From Cryptomeria japonica (taxonomy: Eukaryota; Streptophyta; Pinopsida; Cupressales; Cupressaceae): 64,000 bases of DNA. Below the pieces are notes generated by a model. That model was not told where the DNA came from. It did not search any database and saw nothing but the letters and a program-made list of their open reading frames with translations. Position 1 is the first letter of the stretch, and every line of letters begins with the position of its first letter. The position numbers were made by a program, and so were the translations under genes. Shown one piece after another: positions 11,247-23,094 of the stretch. The stretch is from positions 157,792,849-157,856,848 of the forward strand of contig NC_081413.1 in the NCBI RefSeq assembly GCF_030272615.1. The letters run 5' to 3'.

Positions 11247-12230
11247 TTACTCATTGTCATCTTCTTCTTTCGACTCCTCAATGGTCACAGCTTCATCTAC
11301 TACAACATAACAATGTTTCTTGCCCTTTCCTTTAAATCTTCTAAACTTTTCTTTCTTATGAGAACTGTTAGGGTAGTTAGCAGCAATATGACCAATTTTA
11401 TTACAAGAGAAACACTTCAAAGGTAGCTTTCCTTTATACTTATCAATGCCTCTTGGAAATCTCTTTGTTAAAAATGCCTCAAGTTCCATCACTTGATCTT
11501 CATTGTATTCATTTCCCTAGTTACTTCCATGAATTTTCCTGCACTCATGATTTTGACATATATCTTTTGCTTTTCTAGAAGATGAACCGGTAACAAAAGC
11601 TTTAAAGGCAGATTCAGTAGATTTTGTCACACTATTGTCAAAACTATTTAACTCAAAAGCTGTAAGCTTACCAATTAATGAATCAACAATTGCCTTATCC
11701 TTTGAAATAGATCTAAGTTATTGGAGTGTCGATACTCTTATAGCATATTGATGTTGAAGAGTTCTTAGCATTTTGCTTACTATTGTATCATCTTCTATCT
11801 TGCCTCTAGCACTCTTAATGCCTCCAACAACTTCTTTGATTCTTTGACCATATTGTCCAATATTCTCTCCTTCAAGCATTCTTATGTCATCAAACTTTCC
11901 TCTCAATCTTTCCTCTTTGGCTCTTTTAACATGCTCATCTCCTCCATATATTGTCATTAACTTTTCCCAAACCTCACCTATAGTTTCCAATCCTTGAATA
12001 TCAATATATTCAGAGTTAGATAAAGTAATTACAATAGCTTCTAGGGATTTCATGTTATCATGCTGTTCTTTGAGTTCATCCGGTGTCAAGGGAGTAGTAG
12101 GAGGAGCAACATATGTCATTTCAACTTGCTTCCAATATTGTGCACCAAGACCTTTGATGTAGATCTTCATTCTGTCTTTCCAGATCTTGTAGTTATCCTT
12201 GTTGAACTTGGGACCCTCTTTCTTCATCAT
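11247..12230 (-). pseudogene. Element B: gag with one zinc knuckle
   Basis: The frame starts MMKKEGPKFNKDNYKIW, a typical copia UBN2-type gag start, about 60 bases inside the primer site. EVWEKLMTIYGGDEHVKRAK and GENIGQYGQRIKEVVGG follow. A break near 11718 shifts the frame. The zinc knuckle at about 11373-11414 reads CFSCNKIGHIAANY: the first two Cys and the His are kept, but the fourth ligand is Tyr instead of Cys. The C-terminus is Lys-rich and then acidic. Closest match in the window is the gag of element C. Confidence 0.9.
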
Positions 12231-12290
12231 CTTGAATTCCTCATAATCTTTTCCTCAAGCGGTTAGGCTTTCTGCATACAGAGGACCAAA

Positions 12291-12302
12291 GCTCTTATAC
12301 CA
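12291..12302 (-). promoter_or_regulatory. Element B primer-binding site
   Basis: Minus-strand TGGTATAAGAGC follows the 5' LTR end after two bases. It differs at one base from the plant initiator-Met primer site TGGTATCAGAGC. Confidence 0.88.
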
Positions 12303-12304
12303 AT

Positions 12305-13981
12305 TGTTAATCCTACGAGGATCTAGTAAAAATGAGAGGGGGGGTGAATTGGTATTAAGAACAATTCAAAATTTAACTCAAAATAAAACTTATCTAAGAT
12401 TTGAAACCAATTAAAAAATATCTCAACTTCTATAATCATATCTAATAACCTCTTTATCAGATTTGCTTAGCACATTAATCAGATCATTTACCAATACTTT
12501 TACCACCAAATAATTGATATAAACTTGATCATTTACCAACTCATTAACCTTATCAATAATATCAAATAATTTCTCAAACAACTTCTTATTAGTACCGATA
12601 ACCTCTGATAAAATACTAATAAAACATCATAACCGGTGTCTTAGAAATAATCCATTAAATGAAATATAAACAAGAAAATCACATGAAAAATATTCCACAC
12701 ATGAACACCATAAGTTTTTGACATGGAAACCAAAATAGGGAAAAACCACGGTAGGATTTGGTACCCACAAATATTTGTACTCTTTTGAAGTACGCCTTGT
12801 TAGGAGCTTACAATACGCCTAGTTAAGAGTAGACTCTGTTAAGAGTCACCTGATTAGGGGATTTACCTTGCAATCCAGTTAGGAGCTTGATGATTTGTTA
12901 AGATCAACCTCATGAGAGGATTTAACACTCTTTTGAGAGCTTCTTTGCTAGGGGACTTAAATGTTTAAGGCCTGTTAGGGCCTACCTGGTTAAGGGATTT
13001 AACCTACTGCAACTATTAGGGAACAACAGTACAAAAATTATATGTTTACTTGCACTTCTCTTCTTGCTTGATCAGATCTAGTTATACACAACACTCTACA
13101 ACTCTCAGGAAGATCTCACACTCACTTGGATGACTTAACACATTCTCTAAGACCACCGACACAATAAACATCAATTGTGTCAACTTAAATAGCTATCTCA
13201 ACTAGGTCAGCCACAAAACCCAATTACATCATGATTTTATAATTAGATCACAATAGATCGTTACAGATCGCTATATAGATCATTACAACAAATTACAATG
13301 TAATATCAATCATTGGCTGATCACAACCCATCAAGGAAATCCAATCTATATCCTCAAAACACTCTACTAATCATTTTGTTGATTCCTAAGAAAATCTTCC
13401 TTGAATCACTCCAGAATAGCTATCAAACCTTTCACGCGGGTTGTGTCGTGTTACCAACTTCATGTAGACTTGTTGTCGACCACCATCATAATAGAAATCA
13501 TTACTGGTTTGATGATTTCTTCATCGGTGTTTAAATCCTACTAAAACCTTAGCAAAACTTCATCTGAAATTTGAAACACGCCTTTCGATAATCATCACAA
13601 GTTTCAGTTCTGGTCATATACACCTTTCCATGATACAAGTTCACCATCCAAACCGTAAATCACCAGTCATCGTCGATCGGCTGATCCAATCAAAACAATT
13701 CTACTTTACCAGTTAAAGTCCTATTTCACAGACTTTAGTTCACTGCTGGTAAACCCCATTTTTTGGTAAACCCCATCTTCTAGTAAACCAAATCACTTAG
13801 ATGATAAAACAAAACATCAAGAACATCAGTTGCCAGCAATGGCAACACAAATAACTGATCATTTTATCTATTCATATAATCTCAATCTCTTCATCACAAA
13901 TAGACTTCTATCTTTTACCGGTGTAGTCATCCAACTTCAACTGCATCACCTGATCTGTATCAGTTATGCCAAATGCCAATA
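12305..13981 (-). repeat. Element B 5' LTR
   Basis: About 1.68 kb partner of 2480-4119. The outer end abuts the duplication GATAG at 13982-13986, and the inner end reads ...GGATTAACA on the minus strand next to the primer site. Confidence 0.93.
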
Positions 13982-14260
13982 GATAGATCCACTTGCATTG
14001 AAAATTTTTCCTTCCCTTAGGAAGAGGAACTAAATCCTATGTGTGATTCCTTATCAAGGAATTAAATGCTTCTTGCATTGCAACATCCCACTCGGGAGCA
14101 CCCGAAGCTTCTCAAAAACACTATGGATCAGAAGATGAAGCAATGAAGAGATGTGGAGCCTACTGAAATTGTGACCTTGTTCTTATAGTATTTGATGGAT
14201 CACCAAGCCAATCTCTTGCTAACTCAAATTTTTGTCAAGCCCAAAGAGGCAGTAAGGCTC
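13982..14260 (-). pseudogene. Element A: N-terminal reverse transcriptase part
   Basis: The minus strand reads MQEAFNSLIRNHT, then a Trp-to-TAG stop, DLVPLPKGRK and CKWIY, which is the conserved start of copia RT. The frame stops at the insertion of element B and resumes at 2479. Sequence before it is a degraded linker with further stops. Confidence 0.85.
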
Positions 14261-15146
14261 AAGAGTCTAGGGGAGAGTCATCAACCTCTGAATGATGAAT
14301 ATGAGAAGAATATGAATCCTCATCATCATTGTTGCCATCTGAAGTGGAGGAAGAAGAATCCTCATTAGGATTAGGAGGATTAAGATCCTCAAAAGAACTA
14401 TCATCATGATGCAATGTCTCCAATGCAATAGAGGATGGATAAGTGGAATGAGAAGAACTAGAAGAACTCTCCTCAAAATGAACACTCCTCTCAATGAACA
14501 ACTCATGAGTAGAGGGATCGATAAGTCTATACCCTTTGATATCATCTTCATACCCAACAAATATACAAGGATTTCTCTATGGATCCATAGTCATGCCTTT
14601 CTCTATTGGGATGTGGGCCCATGCAAGAGATCCAAACACTCTGAAGTTCTTCACTGTAGGTTTTCAACCAATCCAAGATTGAAAAGGATTTACCCCCTTC
14701 ACAACTTTGTGAGGAACATGGTTTTGGATGTAACACACATAGTTGATGGCCTCTACCCAATACTGAGGTGCCAAAGACTTGGATTGAATCATACAAATGG
14801 CCATATCCTTCAAAGACCTATTCTTGCGTTCTGCGACACCATTCTGATGAGGACTATATGGAACTGTGTACTGGATGTTGATACCTTTTGAAGCACAAAA
14901 TTGTTCAAACTGATTGTTAACATATTCACCTTCACATTTTGTAAGTAGAATCTTGATGAATTTCGCATAATTTTTCTCTACAAAAGCTTTAAAATATAGA
15001 AAATACTCAAAGACTTTAGACTTTTGTTTCATAAAGTAAACCCATGTATATATTGAAAAGTCATCAATAAATGTCAAGGCATATCTAGCCCTATTGAAAG
15101 ATGGTTGTGGAAATGGTCCTGCCAAGTCACTGTGTACTAACTCCAA
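14261..15146 (-). pseudogene. Element A: integrase (broken)
   Basis: A 160-residue frame at 14664-15146 has the first catalytic Asp in MELVHSDLAGPF and the Glu in PHQNGVAERKNRS. The second catalytic Asp, expected in an LRSDxGGEY-type motif, is replaced (LLTKCEGEYVNNQF). The downstream part includes QSWIG and an Asp/Ser-rich linker at 14261-14500. Loss of a catalytic residue and multiple stops mark it as inactive. Confidence 0.88.
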
Positions 15147-15284
15147 TAGTTATGTATCTCTCCATGCTTAAATGCCTTTATCGTAGTTCTCCTCAAGATG
15201 CTTACCAAGAATGGATCCCTAGAAAACTCAATCAGAAAATTGAATAGAAGGCAAACCTGAAACTATGTCCAATTGACTGAGTTG

Positions 15285-15730
15285 TTATAAGTAATGGTAG
15301 ATCAAGTGGCTAAACTGTTGATCCCACAAATGACTCACCTCATCTACATGATTGAGTAACACTATTGAAGGAGAGTTAGGAACAAAGTGAGAAAACTGAT
15401 ATAATCTGGAATGATGATCAACGTTTCCCACAACAATAGTAGACCCATTATGCATTTCACTAATTACCATGGTATCCGGTGTGAACTCAACTCGCTTACC
15501 AGAACTAGTGTGAGTGATATGATAAACAGATAAGAGATTAGTTGATAAAAATGGAACACAAAGAACATCTTGAAATGTTCCTTTGCCCACATCCATAGAC
15601 CCTCTCCCATGCACTTACACAAGAGTGTCATCACCCATTAGTATGGTAGGTATAGAACATAGCTCTAAAGAGGTGAAATAATCTTTTGAAGAAGTCATGT
15701 GGTGTGAAGCACCCGATTCAATTATTTAAT
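15285..15730 (-). pseudogene. Element A: protease and gag-pre-integrase region
   Basis: IESGASHHMT near 15700 matches the copia protease site but with the catalytic Asp changed to Glu. GTFQDVLCVPFLSTNLLSVY follows, the usual conserved block, then an HLWDQQFSHL segment where the integrase zinc region begins. A stop lies between the protease motif and the rest. Confidence 0.82.
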
Positions 15731-15769
15731 AATTGGGTACTGAAGCAACAACAACTAGGGTCTTACCCT

Positions 15770-16800
15770 TTCCTTTCCCCTTACCCTTATCTATGTCCTT
15801 TGAAGATCCTTCTGATGAACTCTATTTGACTAAATCAGGCAACTTGATATTATTATTTTTAAGAAGATGTGAAAGGTGATCAATTTGTTTCTTTAAACAC
15901 TTATGTTCATCTTGACTAGGCCTCTTACAATAAGAACACTTGACCTTATCTTTCTTAGGTTTCTTACCTTTTGATGAAGAAGTCTGATTATCTACTTTTG
16001 AAGTAGCAAATTTGTGATCTTTCTTCTTCTCTCCTTGGTTCTGTTGTTTCTTATCTTGCTTACTAGACCCTTTCTATTATTTTGTGCCTTGATTTACAAC
16101 TAAGGCATGTGACTTAGAGGGTTTTATTATACCCATTTGAACCAATTTATCCCACTCCCTAGTGAGTTTTCTAATAAATGCATCTAGGAAAAGGCATTTT
16201 GAATGTGGTACCTAGGGCAAATTGTGTAGAATAGAATGTAGAAACAAACATTGAATAGTTAGGACCAAGCTTAGAAAGAATACTCAAGATTAGTTGCTTA
16301 TCATTTTTATCAGTTCCACACTATTCCAAATACAATCTTACGGACTTAAGTTTAGTGAATAAATCTTGTATAGTATCAAAATTGGTTGGATTCAACCCTA
16401 TCAGTTCATTCTCCAACTGATGACCTCTTAGCTCATCCTTCTTACCAAAGAGTTTTTCCAAAGTGTCCCACACTACATTTGGTGTAGTGGCAGATTTAAT
16501 GTGAAAAAAAAGGTCAAGAGAGATAGACATACACAAAGTACCAAAATCTCCATCACATTTATTAAACCATTTAATCTTTTCTACAATATATTGAGGATCA
16601 ATTTTAAGTCCCGTCATAACACAATGATATCCATGTCTTTTCCAATATATTATCATCATAAACTTCCATTCAAAATAATTATATGGTGTTAAAAGAGAAA
16701 CTGTAATGCATCCATAATAGTAGAAAAGAAGATTGCAAAGATTCAAGAAGAGTGCAAGAAAGAAGACACAAGAGACAACCCCTCTTTCCACTAGTCTCAA
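15770..16800 (-). pseudogene. Element A: gag with zinc knuckle
   Basis: A 159-residue minus-strand frame (16321-16800) contains LLTPYNYFEWKFMM, TPNVVWDTLEKLFG and LENELIGLNP, the usual order for copia gag. Further down, near 15902-15942, KCSYCKRPSQDEHK keeps the Cys-Cys-His start of a zinc knuckle. Lys-rich sequence surrounds it. The N-terminus may start inside the 159-residue frame, since its first 35 residues look like random hydrophobic sequence. Confidence 0.82.
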
Positions 16801-17081
16801 AAATCACCCCCCCCCCAAAAAATATTTCAAGGTTGGAACTTTATAACTAGTGCATTTACAAGGCCTTTTATTAGATTATAATGATTTTAAGGCTCCAATG
16901 GCCAAAAATAGAAAGTTAACCAAAAAAAAAAAATTGATACAAAATATGAAAAAAATAGCTTTATAGCTGCATAATACTTTGCAATACCTTTCCAATAGCT
17001 ACTTGTGTTTTAAAAACAGATTTGTGAGGTGAAAGATATGACTTGTAGTAGGAAATAAATGTAGCTAATTCAACCTAAAAT
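16801..17081. other. Leader remnant of element A, no gene
   Basis: A poly-C run (16807-16817) and AT-rich sequence lie between the gag of A and the start of element C. The 5' LTR and primer site of A should be here or further right, but I cannot identify them. They were probably displaced when C inserted. Confidence 0.4.
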
Positions 17082-18627
17082 TGTTGGCATAACTGATGGT
17101 GTTGGCACAACTAGTTCATTAGTTAGTATTATCATTGATGACAAACACTTACCGATGAATAAGGCCAAGCTTATAGGCAAGGAGGTGTGGTAAACCTCAA
17201 TTGTTTACTCATGGCTACAAATAGTATGGAGGATTTTGTGCTTCCCTAATATGAATTATTGACACACTTAAGTAGTATGTTGGTCAAATACTAATCGGAT
17301 GAAGGATAAATAGAGTAGCTGACAGGTTAGTCAAGCATCTGATAGGTGTTGAGATTAGTTTCTTAAATTGGCAATTGAAATGATGATGCAGTCACAAGAG
17401 GTGACTCATATTGTAGTTTAGTAGTCTTATGTACAACTAAAACACCCTAGACAGATAGGTGATCAGTTTGCTTGATGATCAGTGACTGGTGGCAAAAGAT
17501 GAAGTTACACTGATGAATTGGTGATACAGGTTGAAGGATTCTATCCATCAAGAATCTCGGGGTAGTGACCAGTAAGTTGGATGTGATGACCAAAGGTGAG
17601 TCATTTAGGGTGAGATATCATCAAACAAACTACTAGTGAAGTCTACAACATTTAACCCAGTTAAGATGAGATTTGTGTGGATTTTTTGGTTCGCATTATA
17701 AAGTCAGAACATGACCCAAAAGTTGCTTAAATTATGAGTTACGATAGCAGATAAGGATGAGTTGCTGGCGAGAATGATGGAGAGCCCATAGAGAAAGTGC
17801 GGGAAGACTTGAATTTCAAATTTACCGAGTTTTAGGTTTGAACTCATTTAGGAAACATTTTTATGTGTTGACAAAACATGGTATATTTTTTTTTGGTGAA
17901 AACCAAAAAGCTTGATCATAAAATTGCTAAGTGTAATCAAGAAGAGAGGTAATCCAACAAGGTGAGAAGAGTGTAGAACTGCTAAGAGAATGGTAGAGTG
18001 GTGAAGAGAGTGTCTAGAGATTAGATAGTGTGAAGAGTAGAGAAAGAATGCAGAGAAACAACACAGTGCAGAGTAAGTGTAACCGGTGGTGAAAACAAAA
18101 AGATTCAATTGGATTTGATTAAGCTAAGAGTAGCTATTATAGAAGATCATTCTCTTTGTTATTTTCTAATAACTACAATAGTAAAATCTCTTAACTACGT
18201 GGACTTTAATAGGTCCCTTTGTAAAATCCCTTAACCAGGTGTCATCTTAATTGATGATCCTAAGTCCTTTAACAAGGCTATCTCTAACAAGGTAAAGGTT
18301 CTAATAGGCCTTGAAGAAAATCCCTTAACTGGGTGGCACTTGATAGTGTCTTTGTAATTTCCTAATAGGGATGGCTCCTCACCAAGTGTACTCCAGAAGA
18401 GTACATATTTTGGGAGTTTCTACTCACACTATGGTTTTCTCTCATTTGGGTTTCCATGTGATAAACTTTGGTGTTCATGTGTGATTGATTTTATGTGTGC
18501 ATTTTTCTTATTAATGTTGCTTATACTGATAAGTGTTAATTTTGAGTAGAAACTTTGATGAAGGTTAAATCTGGCAGAATCGGTATAGTGTTGATTCACC
18601 TCTCCCCTCTCAGCACCGGTTGGGACA
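17082..18627 (+). repeat. Element C 5' LTR
   Basis: Starts TGTTGGCATAACTG and ends CTCAGCACCGGTTGGGACA, just before the primer site. Recurrent 'AATCCCTTAACcaGGTG' phrases at 18180-18340 and the terminal CCCCTCTCAGCACC block resemble those in solo LTR F (28784-30305), so C and F belong to related LTR families. The left boundary is chosen from the TGTTGG start and could be the next TGTTGG at 17100. Confidence 0.72.
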
Positions 18628-18633
18628 AATAAT

Positions 18634-18646
18634 GGGTATTAGAGCC
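18634..18646 (+). promoter_or_regulatory. Element C primer-binding site
   Basis: TGGGTATTAGAGCC follows the LTR after a few bases. It is a diverged form of the initiator-Met site TGGTATCAGAGCC. Confidence 0.8.
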
Positions 18647-18694
18647 ATGATCCTTAAATTCAGAAGATCTTAACAACTTAAGGAAATATCCAAG

Positions 18695-19740
18695 ATGATA
18701 TGAAAGGAAGGCTCCAAGCTCTCTAAAGAGAATTACACATTATGGTGTGGTAGAATGAAGGTCTACCTAAGAACCCTAGGAGATCAATACTGGACTCATG
18801 CAAGCATAGAGTACAATGAACCTAGAGAGGTTATCGCTGCAGATCAGATCAAAGAGAATCAAGATAACATCACAACTATGGATGTGATTGCTAGTGCTCT
18901 ATTTGATAATGAGTATGTTGAGGTTCAAGATCTGAAAAACAACCTATGAGATGTGGAATAAGTTGAAGACTATTTATGGAGGAGATCCTCATGTACAAAA
19001 GGCTAAGGTGAATAGTTGGAGAGGAAAATTTGATGAGATGAGGATGCATGAAGGAGAGAATATAGAACAATACAACAAAATAATAAAGGATATGGTAAAT
19101 TCCATTAGAAATACTGGAGGAAAACTTAAGGAAGATGATGTGATCAGAAAAATCTTGAGAACTCTACTACCACAATATGCCATAAGGGTTTCTGCAATTC
19201 AGGAACTCAGATCTTTGGGAACAGTTAATGTTACACATATATTATTAAGTTTGTTGCTTTTGAACTTAGCAACTATGATAACAATATGCCAAAGATTGAT
19301 GCTGCCTAAAAATCTTCCATGACACTTGCACCAACAAGGAGAAGAAAAGAAACTAGAAGTAGTTCTACTACAAGAACCAATCATTCTCATTAACATGAAA
19401 ACTTGTTATCTGAAGAATAGGAACAAGATGAGCTTGAAGCTCTAATAGAAAGAAGGTTGCCAAGAGGAAAAGGAAAGTACAAAGGTAAACTACCCTTGAA
19501 GTGTTTCTCTTGCAATAAAATAGGTCATATTGTATCCAGATGTCCTGACAATAATAGGAAGGATAACTCTAGAAGATACAAAGAGAAGAGAAAGAAGGAG
19601 TGCTATCTTGCAAAAGGAGTTACCGATGAAGAATTAGAAGGATCTGATGGAGAAGGGATTGCATTTATAGTGGTAAAGGAAGATAGCACAGAGGAAAGTG
19701 ATATGGCACTGATCTCTAGTTCAAACTGGTGTGGAGACTA
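18695..19740 (+). pseudogene. Element C: gag with intact zinc knuckle
   Basis: An ATG at 18695 begins a frame that meets TGA at the third codon. KEGSKLSKENYTLW, MWNKLKTIYGGDPHVQKAK, GENIEQYNKIIKDMV and RILRTLLPQYAIRV-like blocks follow, matching the gag of B. Frameshifts lie near 18945 and 19250. The zinc knuckle in the frame from 19457 reads CFSCNKIGHIVSRC, with all four ligands present, followed by a Lys-rich and then acidic tail. Confidence 0.9.
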
Positions 19741-20100
19741 GGTAATTGATAATGGTTTCACTCACCACATGACCGATGACATAAACAAATTCCTCAGCAT
19801 GGAGGACTATGATGGAGGATCCGTGAGATTCAACAATGATGCTCCCTGTGTAGTAAAAGATAAGAGATCTATAGCCCTAAATGATAAAACTAATTGTGAA
19901 TATGTTTACTAGGTAGAAGGGCTAAAGTATAGTATGTTAAGTGTTGCACAACTTAACAATAAGGGTTAACGGTTAGAGATTAATTAAGGAATATGGAAAA
20001 TAAGTGATAAATCAGGAGATCTGATTGCTACTGGTAAACAAACTAGAGGTAATTTGTTCTACCTAGACACCACTATAGGAAGTTGCCTGATGGAAAAGGT
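19741..20100 (+). pseudogene. Element C: protease region
   Basis: VIDNGFTHHMTDD lies at the copia protease active site, again Asn in place of Ser as in B. CVVKDKRSIAL and LKYSMLSVAQLNNKG follow. At least three stops fall in the frame. The sharing of the DNG variant with B suggests it is a family trait rather than decay. Confidence 0.8.
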
Positions 20101-21180
20101 AGAAGATAGCTAGCCATCGCACAAAAGATTGTGTCATGTTAATTTTGATAGCATAGCAAAGGTTAGTAAAATGAAGTCTGTCATAGGTATGCCTGACATT
20201 ATGAAACCTGAGAATGCTCCATGTAAAGAATGTCAACTAGGAAAGTTGATCAGATCTATTTTCAATAGCAAATCTTATTCATTTGAGAATATGCTGGACT
20301 TAGTGCATATAGATTTGTGTGGTCCTATGAGGACTAAGAGTTTCTATGGGGACCGGTACTTCATGTTGTTTGTAGATGATTTCTCAAGAATGATGTGGGC
20401 TGTATTCTTGAAAGAAAAAATTGAAGCCTTTCACATGTTTAAGGTCTTCAAGGCTCGAGTGGAGAGAGGAACCGATAAGAGTCTAAAATCTTTGAGATCG
20501 AATAGAGGAGGAGAGTTCACCTCTCAAGAGTTCATAAATTACTGTGAAGAACAGGGGATTATGAGGCAAATTTTTGCACCTAGAACACCTTAGTAGAATG
20601 GGGTTGCTAAAAGAACAAAAAAAACTCTAATTGATTGTGTGATGTCTCTAATGATTCAAAAGGATATTCCACATGTCTTATAGAGAGAAGCAATGAGTAC
20701 TGTTGTGTATTCCTTGAACCAGATATAGGTGAAGAAGGGGACAAATAAGACTCCCTTTGAATTATGGTGTGGATACTGACCCAATGTGAGTTACTTCAAG
20801 GTATTTGGAAGTAGGTGCTACATCAAGAGGGATGAGTACTCTGGAAAGTTGGATCCTAAGAGTGATGAAGGAATCTTCTTAGGTTACTCCACAAAGAGTA
20901 AAACATACCAGTGTTTGAACAACAAAACCGGTAAGATTATGGAGTGTGCAAATTTCAGAGTAGATGAGTTCTTTGAGAAAAATGAACGGGACAACAAGAG
21001 TGAACCAAAGGACTACCAAGGATTCAATTACATTATACCGATCAAACCTGCTACAGAGAATCCTAGTGTAGCTGCAAATGAGGGAGCATATGAAGTAGAA
21101 CCTGCACAACCGGTAGAAGAAGCTCCAAGAAATGAACCGGCATGACCAAGGTATGTCAGAAACAATCATTCTGCTAATAA
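20101..21180 (+). pseudogene. Element C: integrase (catalytic residues lost)
   Basis: The HHCC region (KRLCHVNF...CKECQLGK) is followed by LVHIDLCGPMRTKS with the first Asp. The second catalytic Asp is Asn (LRSNRGGEF) and the Glu is Lys (NGVAKRT). All these changes fit G-to-A transitions. Two adjacent TAG codons near 20592 stand where copia integrases have Gln-Gln, and TAG near 20683 stands for Trp. The C-terminal part has VSYFKVFGSRCYIK and GIFLGYSTKSKTY, then an acidic, Pro-rich linker. Confidence 0.9.
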
Positions 21181-21199
21181 TATTATTGGTGACAAAAAT

Positions 21200-22720
21200 G
21201 TAGGAGTATTGACTAGAAGAAAAGAAAGGGAGAGTACCTGTCTGCTCACTAAAATTGAGCCCAAAATAGCAAAGGAGGCTCTAAAAGATGAAGACTAGAT
21301 CAAAGCTATGGAGGAATAACTGGAGCAGATTGAGCAAAATGAAACTTGGACCCTTGTTCCCAAACTGGAGAACAAAAACGTGATAGGCACCAAGTGGGTG
21401 TTTAGAAACAAAATGGATGAAATCAGTCAAGTAGTAATAAATAAAGCAAGGTTAGTTTGAAAAGGGTATGCATAGGAAGAAGGTTTGGATTATGGAGAGA
21501 CCATTGCACCGATGGCCAGACTAGAAGGGGTCATAATCTTGCTTGCTTATGTTGCTTATAGGAAGTTCAAGGTCTACCAAATGGATGTCAAATCGACATT
21601 CTTGAATGGTGTTCTAGAGGAAGAAGTTTACATTGAGAAAATGAAAGGGTTTGCTTCAAAACATGGAAGAGATATGGTATGTAAGCTGAAGAAGGCTCTA
21701 TATGGGCTAAAACAAGAACTAAGAGCTTGGTATGAGAGACTGCACTCATACCTGATAAGTATAGGGTTCATGAGAATCAATGACAATAATACCTTGTATT
21801 TGAAAACTAGAGAAGAAGGAAAACATCTGATTGTAGAGATTTTTATAGATGACATCATCTTTGGAGGAGATGATGAAATGAGAAAAGTTTTTGTAGAAGA
21901 AATGAAGAAAGAATTTGAAATTTCCATGATCGGTGAACTAAAATTCTTCATTGGTCTGCAAGTATCTCAGTTAAAGAATGGTATATTCATTAGCCAGACC
22001 AAATATATAAGGGAAATATTGAAGACCTTTGGAATGGAAGATTCCAAACCCATTGGAACTCTGATGGTTATAGGTTGCAAGCTCTCCAAAGATGATGAGG
22101 CTAATGAAGTGAATGAGACACTATACCAATCCATGATTGGTAAGTTGCAGTATGTAGTGCACAATAGACCGGATATAACACAAGAAGTTGGCTTGGTTGC
22201 TAGATTTGCTGCAAATCCAAAAGAGACTCATATGGTGGCGGTTAAGAGGATATTTAGATACCTTAAGGGGACTGATAAGTATGGTATCTAGTATCCACAT
22301 ATGGGAGATTTCAACTTAATTGTCTTCACCAATGCAGATTGGGCAGGGAACATTGATGATAGAAAGAGCACTAGTGGAGGTGCATTCTTTCTTGGAGATA
22401 GGCTTGTGTCATGGATAAACAAGAAACAAAATTGTATCACTCAATCCATAGCTGAGGAAGAGTATGTGGCTGCCCAAATTCACCAGTACACAGGTAGTAT
22501 GGATTAAGAAAATCTTGGAAGGTATCCAAGAAAAGGTGACTGAACCTGTGGTGATACACTGTGACAATACAAGTGCCATCAACATATCAAAAAACCCAGT
22601 AATGCACTTTAAAATCAAGCATATTTCAATAAAATATCATTATCTTAGGGAACAAATGTAGGACAAATAAGTTAGACTAGAATATGTGCCAACCAAGGAA
22701 CAGGTTATGTATTCATGAGT
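21200..22720 (+). pseudogene. Element C: reverse transcriptase and RNase H
   Basis: RT begins at ETWTLVPKLENKNVIGTKWVF and carries stops at ordinary Gln/Trp positions. From 21485 a 268-residue frame holds [22 protein letters not shown], the catalytic FIDDIIFGG (about 21842-21868), QTKYIREILKTFG and KRIFRYLKGT. After one stop RNase H follows: FTNADWAGN, GGAFFLGDRLVSW, QSIAEEEYVAA, then in another frame HCDNTSAINISKNP. The final ADIFTKPL block is not seen. Very close to the RT of B. Confidence 0.92.
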
Positions 22721-23094
22721 TTGTACATTTTTAGAGTCAGTTTATTCATAGTTATTCTGTGTGACTTTTGGCATATTGATGATAGAGGAGGTATAGTCAG
22801 TGTTCTTGTTCAGATGTTTAGATTTCAAAGTTGATCAAGAGGGAGAGAAAGACCTATGTTGAATATTGTTGAGCTGTATGTGTGATCTAAGAGGGAGAGA
22901 ATCAATTTGTGTTGTGTATATCTTTGGCATTGCTGTCAAAGGGGGAGAGAAGCAAGTGAAAAATTGTCATATCTTATGTTGATCTAAGGTGGAGTTTGTT
23001 GAGAATTATGGGGAGATTGTTAGTAGTTGTTTTATTTCTTCGCATTAATTGTTTTTCATAGTCATATGTTGCCATCAATGCCAAAGGGGGAGAT
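22721..23094 (+). promoter_or_regulatory. Element C polypurine-tract module
   Basis: Noncoding stretch with repeated G-rich primer-like tracts: AAGAGGGAGAG near 22840 and 22890, GGCATTGCTGTCAAAGGGGG at 22926-22945, and TTGCCATCAATGCCAAAGG leading to GGGGAGAT directly before the LTR start at 23095. Same arrangement as in B and D. Confidence 0.8.

Larger units (their letters stand above)
2480..13981 (-). mobile_element. Element B: full-length Ty1/copia retrotransposon, nested in element A
   Basis: Two long LTRs (2480-4119 and 12305-13981) with TG...CA ends bracket gag, protease, integrase, RT and RNase H in copia order on the minus strand. The 5-bp target-site duplication GATAG lies at 2475-2479 and 13982-13986. 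Removing B and one duplication rejoins the copia RT of element A within one codon context, ...CKWIY joined to QTKLVADGSIDKY. An initiator-Met-type primer site follows the 5' LTR and a purine tract precedes the 3' LTR. The coding parts have stops and frameshifts, and RNase H is split by insertion L. All landmarks are read from the sequence; copia membership rests on domain order and motifs. Confidence 0.95.
17082..23094 (+). mobile_element. Element C: Ty1/copia retrotransposon, body and 5' LTR
   Basis: 5' LTR (17082-18627), primer site, gag, protease, integrase, RT, RNase H and a polypurine-tract module follow in copia order on the plus strand. The proteins resemble those of element B throughout. 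The 3' LTR at its end (E, from 23095) does not resemble the 5' LTR beyond the first few bases, and no target-site duplication was found (AAAAT before 17082, GGATC after 33716). The element is therefore chimeric or recombined. Confidence 0.85.

Noticed and set aside
14406-14891. 161-residue plus-strand frame
   Set aside because: Antisense shadow of the element A integrase, which is clear on the minus strand.
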